Shown here: piece by piece, positions 53,111-62,125 of the stretch
How positions within the stretch are numbered: position 1 is the first letter of the stretch
Layout: every line of letters begins with the position of its first letter
Translations under genes and position numbers: made by a program
Source of the DNA: Enterococcus rotai
GTDB lineage: Bacteria; Bacillota; Bacilli; Lactobacillales; Enterococcaceae
DNA: 64,000 bases
Direction: 5' to 3'
Assembly: GCF_001465345.1 (NCBI RefSeq)
Contig: NZ_CP013655.1
Coordinates: 3,623,558-3,687,557, forward strand
Notes under the pieces: model-generated
Seen by the model: only the letters and a program-made list of their open reading frames with translations
Database searches by the model: none
Told to the model about the DNA's origin: nothing

Positions 53111-54556
53111 TTAAACAGATGTTTTAACAACTAATAATTTTTCAACTAATTCATCATAGCGATCATTGCTTAAGAAATTATCAACAGACACATGGTACGC
53201 CTTAGGTAATTTTTCCTTTGCTCGCGAAGTTAAGTCCTTATGGGTTACAACAATATCCGCATCTTCAGGTAATTGTGCGATAGCAGAGTTAATCACCTCG
53301 ATTGATAACCCAGCTTTTTTCACTTTGTTTCGTAAAACAGACGCGCCCATCGCACTTGACCCCATGCCTGCATCACAAGCAAAAATAATTTTTTCCGTAT
53401 GCGCAAGAGTTTCAACAGTATCACTGAATTTTTCAGCAGACGAAAAGCTACTTTGAACTTCTGGCACTATTGTCTTACGCCCTTTTAAAGCACTGGCTTT
53501 TTCAGAAGCATCTTCAATCGTAGTGTCCGTTGCTTTTGATGTTTTCAAGACAACGGCAGAAATCGCAAATGAGACGATGGTCGCCACTATGATTCCTGCT
53601 AATACGCCCACATAACCATCACGAGGTGTCATTGCTAAAATTGCAAAGATGCTACCAGGTGAAGCTGGAGCTACTAATCCAGCATTAAATAATGAAAACG
53701 TCATGACACCTGCCATTCCACCACCGATTGCTGAAAGAATCAAAACAGGTTTCATCAAAATATACGGAAAATAAATTTCATGAATACCACCTAAAAAATG
53801 AATAATAATCGCGCCAGGTGCCGTTTGTTTAGCGCTGCCCCGACCAAAGATTGTATAGGCTAATAAAATACCTAATCCTGGTCCAGGATTTGATTCTAAT
53901 AAAAATAACACTGAGCGCCCTGTTTCGGCTGCTTGTTCAATAGCAATTGGACTGATTACACCATGATTGATGGCATTATTTAAAAAGAGCACTTTAGCTG
54001 GCTCAACGAAAATACTTGCTAATGGCAACAATGAGTTTTCAACCAAGAAACCCACTCCAGTTGCCAAAAAATTATTCAATGCTTCAACTGCAGGACCAAC
54101 AATCAAAAATGCAATAATGGCTAAAATGGAGGATAAAATCCCTGATGAAAAGTTATTGACCAGCATTTCAAACCCTGGTTTGATTTTCCCATCGACAAGT
54201 TCATCAAATTTTTTAATACAATATGCACCAGTAGGACCTACGATCATCGCTCCTAAGAACATAGGAATCTCTGCACCTGTAATCACGCCCATTGTAACCA
54301 TTGCACCAACTACTCCACCGCGAATATCATAAACCAAGCGCCCACCTGTAAAACCTATCAAGATCGGCAATAAATAAGTAATCGTCGGACCTGTTATTTC
54401 ATTTAATTGTTCATTTGGAAACCAACCTGTTGGAATAAATAAAGCGGTCAAGATTCCCCAAGCAATAAATGCCCCGATATTGGGCATGATCATTCCACTA
54501 AGAAAACTGCCAAATTGTTGAACTTTCACTTTTAAATTACCTTGTGTTTGTTCCAT
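53111..54556 (-). CDS. mtlA: PTS mannitol transporter EIICB
   Basis: A 481-residue permease that imports and phosphorylates mannitol. The membrane EIIC part (residues 1-345) has the GRLVYDIRGGVVGAMVTMGV segment, and GGIHEIYFPYI near 257 carries the conserved GI-E motif. The cytoplasmic EIIB part has the phosphorylated Cys in FACDAGMGSSAMGAS near 392. EIIA is encoded separately by mtlF. The start is ATG at 54556 after AAGGAGGAAA. The promoter, cre and activator sites lie just upstream. Confidence 0.95.
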   Translation of the reverse strand: MEQTQGNLKVKVQQFGSFLSGMIMPNIGAFIAWGILTALFIPTGWFPNEQLNEITGPTITYLLPILIGFTGGRLVYDIRGGVVGAMVTMGVITGAEIPMFLGAMIVGPTGAYCIKKFDELVDGKIKPGFEMLVNNFSSGILSSILAIIAFLIVGPAVEALNNFLATGVGFLVENSLLPLASIFVEPAKVLFLNNAINHGVISPIAIEQAAETGRSVLFLLESNPGPGLGILLAYTIFGRGSAKQTAPGAIIIHFLGGIHEIYFPYILMKPVLILSAIGGGMAGVMTFSLFNAGLVAPASPGSIFAILAMTPRDGYVGVLAGIIVATIVSFAISAVVLKTSKATDTTIEDASEKASALKGRKTIVPEVQSSFSSAEKFSDTVETLAHTEKIIFACDAGMGSSAMGASVLRNKVKKAGLSIEVINSAIAQLPEDADIVVTHKDLTSRAKEKLPKAYHVSVDNFLSNDRYDELVEKLLVVKTSV

Positions 54557-54600
54557 TTTTTTCCTCCTTCTTCTTATAACAAGAAAAATGTTGAGTCATC

Positions 54601-54638
54601 GATCTGCGCAGATCTTCTCAGACAACCCTTCGTTGTCT
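54601..54638 (-). promoter_or_regulatory. Two hairpins in the mtlA leader
   Basis: AGACAAC-N5-GTTGTCT (54620-54638) and the 14-base palindrome GATCTGCGCAGATC (54601-54614) lie between the predicted transcript start and mtlA. They may affect stability or be protein sites. Confidence 0.55.
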
Positions 54639-54643
54639 TTTAC

Positions 54644-54672
54644 ATTGTAAACGCTCACTAAAGATGATTCAA
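54644..54672 (-). promoter_or_regulatory. mtlA promoter
   Basis: -35 TTGAAT, 17-base spacer, -10 TACAAT on the minus strand. Confidence 0.8.
54645..54659. promoter_or_regulatory. cre site (CcpA)
   Basis: TTGTAAACGCTCACT matches the consensus WTGNAANCGNWNNCW at every fixed position. It overlaps the -10 of the mtlA promoter, so CcpA would repress directly. Confidence 0.85.
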
Positions 54673-54688
54673 GAAGATGAAAATTCAG

Positions 54689-54713
54689 TTTTGTCCAAGG
54701 TCTTTGGACAAAA
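54689..54713. promoter_or_regulatory. Probable MtlR activator site
   Basis: TTTTGTCCAA-N5-TTGGACAAAA, perfect 10-base arms, centred about 64 bases upstream of the predicted transcript start. This is a position suited to an activator such as MtlR. Confidence 0.65.
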
Positions 54714-54776
54714 ATTGAACAATAGGTTTCACTTATCAAATGAAATGAGTCCAAACCTTTTAGGGACAACAAAAAA

Positions 54777-54811
54777 AGTCGACCAAAACGAAATATACGT
54801 TTTGATTGACT
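54777..54811 (-). terminator. Terminator of bioY-CHY operon
   Basis: On the minus strand AGTCAATCAAAACG pairs with CGTTTTGGTCGACT (with G-U/mismatch), then TTTTTTT. Confidence 0.85.
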
Positions 54812-54840
54812 CCTTAAATTCGAATTATCTTTTTAACATG

Positions 54841-55155
54841 TTATTCCTGTTCACTAAAATAAATATGACTATGCAATGCGCAGTTTGGGTTAAATAAATG
54901 CCCACAATTTACACATTTAGTATTTGTTTTATATTCCATTGCACTTAATTCAGTGCGGCATGAACCACAAAGAACGATTTTTTCATTTGAAACTGGCCAA
55001 GCAGAAAAAAGATGATCTTCCAGCTCATCATGGCACTGAAAACAAGCGTAATACTTTTTACAAGAATAACATTTATTCGCCACTACATCGACTGGTGAAC
55101 TATAATGAACACACCGTCCTTCATGATCGATCGTCGCCCCATATAGTTTCACCAT
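54841..55155 (-). CDS. CHY zinc-finger protein
   Basis: A 104-residue protein made of one CHY-type zinc-binding domain. The naming Cys-His-Tyr is seen in GRCVHYSS. Further metal ligands are in NKCYSCKKYYACFQCHDE, the histidine HLFSAWP, and three later pairs (LCGSCRTE, TKCVNCGHLFNPNC). Homologues include yeast Hot13-like and bacterial hypothetical proteins; the bacterial role is not known. It begins one base after the bioY stop with SD AAGGAG in the end of bioY, so it is co-expressed with a biotin transporter. Confidence 0.85.
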   Translation of the reverse strand: MVKLYGATIDHEGRCVHYSSPVDVVANKCYSCKKYYACFQCHDELEDHLFSAWPVSNEKIVLCGSCRTELSAMEYKTNTKCVNCGHLFNPNCALHSHIYFSEQE

Positions 55156-55156
55156 A

Positions 55157-55702
55157 CTAGTTTCTCCTTTGATCGAACGATTTTGATATTCTTTGTGCTA
55201 TAAAAACAGTCAAAAATGCTTTAATCGTATCTCCAGGAATAAACGCTAGGTTTGCCATCAAACTTTTAGACAAACTCATATCAGATAAAATACTCATCCC
55301 GACTGCTCCACAAAAATCAATAAATAATGCACCAAAAAGGAAGGTAATTCCAAATCCCCAGAAAATATTTTGATTATAAGGATTGACCCTTTCACTAGCC
55401 CAGCCTATCAAAAAAGTCGCAAATGGATAGGCAAAAAGGTAACCTGCTGTGATACCGAGAAAAACGGCGATTCCCCCTCTTCCTCCAGCTAATATAGGAA
55501 AACCAATCGCAACAAGTAGTAAAAACAGTAAAGTTGCAATCGTTCCATTTTTCTTACCGAGTAGCAATCCACTTAACATAAAGCCAGCATTTTGAATCAC
55601 AATCGGTACCGGTAATAAACCAAGCGGTATCGGTGGGAAAAAGCCTAAAACAATAATAATGCTGATCATAATAGCAATTCTCGTAATATCTTTTGTTTTC
55701 AT
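55157..55702 (-). CDS. bioY: Biotin transporter S component BioY
   Basis: A 181-residue membrane protein with about six helices, substrate-binding unit of biotin ECF transporters. Family marks are PVPIVIQNAGFMLSGLLLG near residue 31 (canonical PVPVTLQ... region), GGRGGIAVFLGITAGYLFAYP near 73 and FIPGDTIKAFLTVFIA near 153. The start is ATG at 55702. A BirA-like biotin operator overlaps its -35 (55765-55791), supporting both the function and biotin repression. The energising EcfAA'T proteins are not in this window. Confidence 0.92.
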   Translation of the reverse strand: MKTKDITRIAIMISIIIVLGFFPPIPLGLLPVPIVIQNAGFMLSGLLLGKKNGTIATLLFLLLVAIGFPILAGGRGGIAVFLGITAGYLFAYPFATFLIGWASERVNPYNQNIFWGFGITFLFGALFIDFCGAVGMSILSDMSLSKSLMANLAFIPGDTIKAFLTVFIAQRISKSFDQRRN

Positions 55703-55740
55703 TTGTTCTCTCCAAACGTAAAATAATATTTTGTCTCTCT

Positions 55741-55769
55741 AAAATACTATTTAAAAGCACCAATGTCAA
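55741..55769 (-). promoter_or_regulatory. bioY promoter
   Basis: -35 TTGACA, 17-base spacer, -10 TATTTT on the minus strand. Confidence 0.7.
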
Positions 55770-55791
55770 CCTTTTAATTAAACTGGTTAAC
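55765..55791. promoter_or_regulatory. BirA-type biotin operator
   Basis: GTCAACC-N13-GGTTAAC, the half-site sequence and spacing seen for BirA repressor operators in Firmicutes; it overlaps the bioY -35. Confidence 0.7.
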
Positions 55792-55826
55792 CAAGAGAAT
55801 TTATTTCAAGTGTTATCAGTCTTTAG

Positions 55827-55871
55827 TTGTTTTTCTTGTTGATAATGATACAATAAAGTACAAAGTACTTT
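55827..55871 (+). promoter_or_regulatory. Promoter and palindrome before nrtR-like gene
   Basis: -35 TTGTTT, 16-base spacer, -10 TACAAT (55849-55854), immediately followed by AAAGTAC-N3-GTACTTT (55855-55871) over the expected transcript start. This suggests autorepression. Confidence 0.55.
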
Positions 55872-55888
55872 TATCGGATGTAGAGAGG

Positions 55889-56725
55889 ATGAGCAACTTG
55901 ACACACTTTAGTTCAAAGGAAGCGGAAAAGCAATATTATGAACAAGAAGCCAGCGAAACTGAGTTTTTAAAATGGTATCACCAACAAGAACTTCCTGAAT
56001 ATGAAAAGCCTTCTCTGACTGTAGATATTGTTTTAATGTGCTATAACAAAGAAGAAGATCAACTTAAAATACTGCTGATTAAAAGAAAAGGACATCCTTA
56101 TAGAAATTCTTGGGCCTTACCTGGCGGATTCGTCAATAGAAATGAATCAACTGGAGAAAGTGTTTTACGGGAGACGAAAGAAGAAACTGGCGTGGTTATT
56201 TCTAAAGAAAACATCGAACAACTACATAGTTTCAGCCGGCCTGATCGAGATCCTCGCGGCTGGGTCGTAACAGTTAGTTATCTCGCTTTTATTGGTGAAG
56301 AACCATTGATTGCAGGAGATGATGCTAAAGAAGTCCGTTGGTTTACAATGGAGCGGAAAGAAAACACACTGGCTCTTACCAATGGTGATGTAGAAATCAT
56401 TTTGGATTTACAGACAGGTGCTTCAACTGGGAAAGATACTTTAGCTTTCGACCACAGTGAAATTATTCTGAAAGCTTTCAATCGAGTGGCGAATAAAATG
56501 GAACATGATCCTCAGGTATTGCAAGTTTTAGGGAAAGATTTTACGATCACAGAAGCTCGCAAAGTATTTGCAAAATTTTCTGGTATTGATTATAAAACAA
56601 TCGACCACTCAAACTTTAAAAAAGCCATGCTTCATCATTTTGAAGAAATTGGAGAACGTCCGGTAGGTATTGGTCGCCCTTCAAAAATTTATCAGCTAAA
56701 ACCTGAAAACTCCGATAAAAAATAA
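55889..56725 (+). CDS. NrtR-type Nudix regulator of NAD metabolism
   Basis: A 278-residue protein with a Nudix domain and a C-terminal winged helix, the layout of NrtR repressors that sense ADP-ribose and control NAD genes. The Nudix box GGFVNRNESTGESVLRETKEETG (about residues 74-96) keeps the canonical spacing and acidic residues, so hydrolase activity is possible. The C-terminal region ends with the NrtR-typical GRPSKIYQL. ATG at 55889 touches the SD; TTG at 55898 has better spacing from AGAGG and may be the true start. The palindrome at 55855-55871 may be its own operator. Confidence 0.82.
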   Translation: MSNLTHFSSKEAEKQYYEQEASETEFLKWYHQQELPEYEKPSLTVDIVLMCYNKEEDQLKILLIKRKGHPYRNSWALPGGFVNRNESTGESVLRETKEETGVVISKENIEQLHSFSRPDRDPRGWVVTVSYLAFIGEEPLIAGDDAKEVRWFTMERKENTLALTNGDVEIILDLQTGASTGKDTLAFDHSEIILKAFNRVANKMEHDPQVLQVLGKDFTITEARKVFAKFSGIDYKTIDHSNFKKAMLHHFEEIGERPVGIGRPSKIYQLKPENSDKK

Positions 56726-56764
56726 TAGCTCCTCACATAGTTACGGTGAAGAAAGGCGGATGAA

Positions 56765-57286
56765 ATGGTCGTTTATTTAAGAAAAGCTGAAGCAACTGAT
56801 CTAGTTAACATCATGGAAATTATTGCTGCTGCGAGACAAATGCTCCATGATAAAAATATTCCTCAATGGCAAAATGGTGAAGGTCCTAATGAAGAACAGT
56901 TGAAACAAGATATTGTTTTACAACAGTGTTATGTCTTGATCGTCGATCAACAAATTGCTGGTCTGGGCATCCTTTCAACCAGTCCTGAACCGCCATATGA
57001 ACAAATAAAAAATGGACAATGGCAACAGACTCCTGGAAATTATTCAGCGATTCACAGAGTCGCTCTTGCTCCTACCTATCAAGGAAAAGGATTAGCATTG
57101 CTTTTAATGAATCTATTGATTACGACATCTAGATTGAATGGTTGTCTTGATATTCGAATTGATACTCACCCAGAAAATAAAACAATGCAACAATTGATTC
57201 AAAAAGCCGGTTTCACTTATTGCGGTGACATTTTACTGCCTGTAGCTGATGGCGAACGATTCGCTTATCAATTGGTATTGACTTAA
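56765..57286 (+). CDS. GNAT-family N-acetyltransferase
   Basis: A 173-residue GNAT protein. The acetyl-CoA motif is RVALAPTYQGKGLALLLMNLLI (about residues 99-120), followed by IRIDTHPENKTMQQLIQKAGFTYCG, the usual C-terminal half. The start ATG at 56765 follows AAAGGCGG. It is 39 bases downstream of the nrtR-like gene and may be co-transcribed. The substrate is unknown. It ends at a terminator. Confidence 0.82.
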   Translation: MVVYLRKAEATDLVNIMEIIAAARQMLHDKNIPQWQNGEGPNEEQLKQDIVLQQCYVLIVDQQIAGLGILSTSPEPPYEQIKNGQWQQTPGNYSAIHRVALAPTYQGKGLALLLMNLLITTSRLNGCLDIRIDTHPENKTMQQLIQKAGFTYCGDILLPVADGERFAYQLVLT

Positions 57287-57297
57287 AATAAACTAAA

Positions 57298-57336
57298 AAG
57301 CCTAAAACAAACAATTCAATCGTTTGTTTTAGGCTT
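57298..57336 (+). terminator. Terminator after acetyltransferase
   Basis: AAGCCTAAAACAAAC and GTTTGTTTTAGGCTT form a perfect 15-bp stem with a nine-base loop. Confidence 0.9.
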
Positions 57337-57371
57337 AATTCGTGCCTTACTTTCTTCTTTTCTATCTAGTG

Positions 57372-57422
57372 AACGTCATCCTAACAGACGTAGTGCAACT
57401 ATGTCGTGTTAGTTCAGACGTT
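57372..57422. repeat. Interrupted long hairpin downstream of oatA
   Basis: Arms AACGTC, CTAACA and ACGTAGT pair with ACTATGT, TGTTAG and GACGTT around the loop GCA, with small internal loops. It lies 20 bases past the oatA stop. No U tract follows, so it is not a clear terminator. Confidence 0.6.
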
Positions 57423-57443
57423 GCAGCGTTCCTTATCTGACTC

Positions 57444-59312
57444 TTATTTCACTAACTGTTTTGCAATAAAACTTGAGTATTTTACTTGTCCATCTACATT
57501 CGGATGAACTCGGTCATCATAAAACCATTCCTCATGCTCATTACTGTAGCCGTACCAGTCAATAATGACAAGGTTTTTGTACTTTTTCTTCATTGTTTCG
57601 AGCATTCCATTGACTTCATTTTGCCATCTACGAGTAGGAACGCGAACATTGATCCAATAGACCTTTCGTTTTGAACCGATTGCTGTCATGAATTCATCAA
57701 ATTGCGCTTCGGTAAATGATCCATTCGTCCCAAGACCAACTAAAACATTATCTTTCAATAATTTTTCTTTCTCTAGTTTTTCAATGACTGGTGTACTGGT
57801 ATATAATTGTCTCCCCACTTCACCATCCACAATCATCTTAGGAAAAATCTCTTGTAATCCTGCAGCTGCATCTAAGATAACAGAATCACCGAAAGCTGTA
57901 ACGTCCATCTCTTTGGCTTTCTTCGCTTCTTCAGCAGTTAAATCAAAATTCGCCTCTGGCTCTGGCGTTGCCGCTTTTGTCGAATCGGTCGTTTTGCCTT
58001 CGTTTTTGGCTTTTTCTTCTGCTTTTCTCTGTTCTGCTTTCTTTTTGTTTGCTTCAATATTTTTTTGTAGTTGTTGCTGTTCTGCAGTAACTTCATTGGA
58101 AGGCGCAACAGCTAGAGCAAAGAGTGCAAAACAAGATAAAACAACACTGATCAAAGCTGTCACTTTAGCCACTGTAAACCATGGTTTACGGAAAAAATCT
58201 TTGATAGCAAACCACGTATACTGATAATAAAATTTGCCCAATGGTTTCTCGATAAATCGATAGGATAATTCACTAATGCCTAAAATCAAAGCAATCTCGA
58301 TCAAAGAATGCAACAACACATGATCACTTAAATTTTTGACTTTAGCTTCATAAAAAATCATGACTGGGAACTGATACAAATAAATTCCGTAACTTCTTTT
58401 TCCAAACCATGTGAAAACAGGATTTGTCAGCCAACGATTTAAATCGGCGCCTGGATGAGCTGTAACTGCCACTAGAATCGTTGCAAAAATACTGACGATA
58501 AACATTCCACCATAATAGACAAAAGCTAGATGGTCTGCTAAAAATAGGAAGGAAAGCAGTAAGACAACCAAGGAGGTAATTCCAACGCCATTCAGTAAAT
58601 TTTTAGCCTTTATCGGAATTTCTTCTTTCAAACGGAAACTTGGCCAAACAAAGGCCAACCCACTTCCCATTAAAATCGAAAATAATCTTGTGTCTGTTCC
58701 ATAATAAACTCTTGTCGGGTCGGCACCAGGAGTATACAAAACTGCCATCAAAATACCAGATCCAACAGCCGCCGCCATGATCAAACCAAAAATTTTACCA
58801 CTGTGCTTAACATATTTTTTTAGCACAATAAATAACAACGGCCAGATCAAATAATTCTGTGCTTCAACTGCAAGAGACCAAATATGTGTAAATGGTGACT
58901 GGGTGGTAAATCGATCAAAATAAGAAAATCCTTTAAAAATTTGCCACCAATTATTATAGTAAAAGACACTACTGGCGACTACACTACGTAAATTATTGAG
59001 TAAGTCTTGCTGGAAAAAGACAATATAGGCTGAAGCTGCTACCAGCATGGCAACTAAGCCTGGATAGAGCCGTTTCATACGGCGTATATAAAAACTTTTA
59101 ACATCGATTGTTTCGGTTTGTAACCATTCTTGCCTTAGTAAATCAGTAATTAAATAACCAGAGACTGCAAAAAAAATAGGGACGCCTAAATAGCCCCCAT
59201 GCATTATATTAGGGAACAAATGATACAGAATCACGCCGACGACCGCAATAGTTCGTATCCCATCGAACCCGGTAATATAACGGCGATTTTCTAACCTTTT
59301 CTTATTATTCAT
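57444..59312 (-). CDS. oatA: OatA-type peptidoglycan O-acetyltransferase
   Basis: A 622-residue two-domain protein. Residues 1-400 form an acyltransferase-3 membrane domain with about 11 helices, with FDGIRTIAVVGVILYHLFP near 15-33 holding the conserved Arg and His. A charged linker of about 60 residues (KKAEQRKAEEKAKNEGKTTD) follows. The extracellular SGNH domain has GDSVILDAAAG near 475 (Ser), GLGTNGSF near 530 (Asn) and DDRVHPN near 601 (Asp, His). It acetylates MurNAc C6 hydroxyls, which gives lysozyme resistance. The start is ATG at 59312 with a weak SD GGAAA. Confidence 0.9.
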   Translation of the reverse strand: MNNKKRLENRRYITGFDGIRTIAVVGVILYHLFPNIMHGGYLGVPIFFAVSGYLITDLLRQEWLQTETIDVKSFYIRRMKRLYPGLVAMLVAASAYIVFFQQDLLNNLRSVVASSVFYYNNWWQIFKGFSYFDRFTTQSPFTHIWSLAVEAQNYLIWPLLFIVLKKYVKHSGKIFGLIMAAAVGSGILMAVLYTPGADPTRVYYGTDTRLFSILMGSGLAFVWPSFRLKEEIPIKAKNLLNGVGITSLVVLLLSFLFLADHLAFVYYGGMFIVSIFATILVAVTAHPGADLNRWLTNPVFTWFGKRSYGIYLYQFPVMIFYEAKVKNLSDHVLLHSLIEIALILGISELSYRFIEKPLGKFYYQYTWFAIKDFFRKPWFTVAKVTALISVVLSCFALFALAVAPSNEVTAEQQQLQKNIEANKKKAEQRKAEEKAKNEGKTTDSTKAATPEPEANFDLTAEEAKKAKEMDVTAFGDSVILDAAAGLQEIFPKMIVDGEVGRQLYTSTPVIEKLEKEKLLKDNVLVGLGTNGSFTEAQFDEFMTAIGSKRKVYWINVRVPTRRWQNEVNGMLETMKKKYKNLVIIDWYGYSNEHEEWFYDDRVHPNVDGQVKYSSFIAKQLVK

Positions 59313-59443
59313 TTATATTTTCCAACTTTACTAATATTCTTTTTTATATTTCGAGTAATTTTTAACAAAGGAACATGATTTTAAAAATGATAGACGATAG
59401 AAAAAATAAGTCTTATTTGACCCGAAAAAGGTGGTCTGTTGAA

Positions 59444-59512
59444 GTGTTAAAAAAATTCTATCTGGGATCATGTTCTTTGACGGTCGGTGTTTTTCTGACC
59501 GATTTAATGTAG
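59444..59512 (+). CDS. Candidate 22-residue peptide
   Basis: GTG at 59444 follows AAGGTGG by nine bases and opens a 22-codon frame ending TAG TAA. The peptide has a Lys-Lys start and the stretch KKFYLGSCSLTVGVFL, faintly like the start of YSIRK-type signal peptides. It may be a real micropeptide, a remnant of a surface-protein gene, or chance. The gap 59313-59739 otherwise has a hairpin TCGGT-N9-ACCGA inside this frame, a terminator at 59608-59656 and a repeat. Confidence 0.3.
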   Translation: MLKKFYLGSCSLTVGVFLTDLM

Positions 59513-59607
59513 TAAGTTAAATATACGTTCTTTCCAGACAAATGGCAAGAACTCTCTCTCCTATTTTCCATTTTTTAAGTAAATTTTAGACATTCTTTTG
59601 AAATAAA

Positions 59608-59656
59608 AAAAATGAGTTGTCAGTTAGAATTTTATCTAACCGACAACTCATTTTTC
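59608..59656 (-). terminator. Terminator of the ilv operon
   Basis: AAAAATGAGTTGTCGGTTAGA and its complement (one mismatch) with a six-base loop; A/T runs on both sides. It ends the ilvB-ilvA transcript. Confidence 0.88.
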
Positions 59657-59672
59657 ATTCATTTGCACGAGA

Positions 59673-59740
59673 GCGAATCAACGGCGAGAAAAAAGCAGCC
59701 CCTTCTTATTTCTAGGAGCTAAACCTTTTATCTCGGCTTC
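59673..59740. repeat. Dispersed intergenic repeat, short copy
   Basis: GCGAATCAACGGCG, then CCCTTCTTATT and a TCTCGGCTTC end match the order of blocks in the longer copy at 9613-9785. It abuts the ilvA stop codon. Confidence 0.55.
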
Positions 59741-60996
59741 TAAACAAGTAACGCATACAATGACGGATTATCACTTAAATCAATATATTTAGGATCAAAC
59801 TCAGCCATTTTCTGTAGTAAATTAGGTAATTCCTCTTTGTCTTTCAGTAAAATACCCAACACTACTGGGCCTGTTCCACGATTGACTTTTTTCGTATACT
59901 CAAACCGGGTGATATCATCATTTGGACCTAAGATATCTGTTACGAATTCTCTTAATGCGCCTGGTCGTTGGGGGAAATTGATCACAAAGTAATGTTTTAG
60001 TCCTTCAGAAATCAAAGAACGTTCTTCGATTTCTTCCATTCGATTGATATCATTATTACCACCACTGATGATACAAACAACATTTTTCCCTTTAATCTCA
60101 TCTTTGATCAGTTCTAACGCTGAAACACTCAGAGCTCCTGCTGGCTCGACTACAATTGCTTGTTTAGTGTATAACTCTAAAATCGTAGAACAGACTTGCC
60201 CTTCATCCACAGCTAAAAGCTCATCAACATATTCAAGCGTATGTTCATACGTTAACTTGCCCACTTGTTTCACTGCTGCCCCATCAACAAATTTTTCTAC
60301 ACTGTCCAGCATTACCGGTTTACCTTCATCAAAAGCCGCCCGCATCGATTGGGCACCTAATGGTTCTACGCCAATGACAGCCGTCGTTGGACTAACGCTT
60401 TTAGTATAGGTAGAAACACCACTAACTAAACCACCGCCACCGATTGCTGCCAGCAAGTAATCTACTTGAAATTCAGCTTCATTCGCTTCTTGAAATATTT
60501 CAACGGCTACTGTCCCTTGTCCAGCCATGATATTTAAATCATTAAAGGGATCTATAAAAGCTTGATGATTGGCGCTAGCATATTCTTTAGCAGCTTTAGC
60601 GGATGCATCAAAAGTATCACCAATTAATTTGACCGTTACTTCATCTCCACCAAAAAACTTTACTTGAGAGATTTTTTGTTGTGGCGTTGTTGTCGGCATA
60701 AAAATCGTTGCCGCAACGTTCATTTCATGGCAAGTGTATGCAACTCCTTGAGCATGATTCCCCGCACTTGCACAAACCACACCGTTTTTCAGCATCTCAT
60801 GAGGAGTTTGTTTAATCGCATAATAGGCCCCTCTTAATTTGAATGAACGAACTTTCTGTAGATCTTCTCTTTTTAAATAAACGTTGCATTGATATTTTTG
60901 TGATAGATACATATCATATTGCAATGGCGTTTTGGTTACCACGTCTTTTAGCACATCATATGCTTCTTCAACATTTGTTTTTGTTAATGTCAACAA
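59740..60996 (-). CDS. ilvA: Threonine dehydratase (biosynthetic)
   Basis: A 418-residue PLP enzyme that makes 2-oxobutanoate from threonine, the first step to isoleucine. The PLP lysine is Lys53 in VRSFKLRGAYYA. CASAGNHAQGVAY is near 76-88 and the glycine loop AAIGGGGLVSGV near 184. A single short ACT-like regulatory domain fills the C-terminus (HYFVINFPQRPGALREFV), the form of about 420 residues found in Bacillus. Feedback control by isoleucine is likely from family knowledge. It lies 79 bases downstream of ilvC. Confidence 0.93.
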   Translation of the reverse strand: MLTLTKTNVEEAYDVLKDVVTKTPLQYDMYLSQKYQCNVYLKREDLQKVRSFKLRGAYYAIKQTPHEMLKNGVVCASAGNHAQGVAYTCHEMNVAATIFMPTTTPQQKISQVKFFGGDEVTVKLIGDTFDASAKAAKEYASANHQAFIDPFNDLNIMAGQGTVAVEIFQEANEAEFQVDYLLAAIGGGGLVSGVSTYTKSVSPTTAVIGVEPLGAQSMRAAFDEGKPVMLDSVEKFVDGAAVKQVGKLTYEHTLEYVDELLAVDEGQVCSTILELYTKQAIVVEPAGALSVSALELIKDEIKGKNVVCIISGGNNDINRMEEIEERSLISEGLKHYFVINFPQRPGALREFVTDILGPNDDITRFEYTKKVNRGTGPVVLGILLKDKEELPNLLQKMAEFDPKYIDLSDNPSLYALLV

Positions 60997-61022
60997 ATTC
61001 TCCCCACCTTTCAGTATGTAAG

Positions 61023-61057
61023 AGAGACCGAGAAAAATGACTATTTTCCCAGCCTCT
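61023..61057 (-). promoter_or_regulatory. Intercistronic hairpin ilvC-ilvA
   Basis: As minus-strand RNA, AGAGGCUGGGAAAA pairs with UUUUCUCGGUCUCU over 14 positions with three G-U pairs and a seven-base loop. There is no U tract, so it may be a processing or stability element. Confidence 0.6.
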
Positions 61058-61075
61058 GCTCGCTAATCGTTTAAT

Positions 61076-62125
<1,050 letters not shown>

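Noticed and set aside
57688-58224. 178-codon plus-strand frame opposite oatA
   Set aside because: Its Ser/Ala/Phe-rich sequence mirrors the linker and helices of oatA; no SD and no recognised domain.
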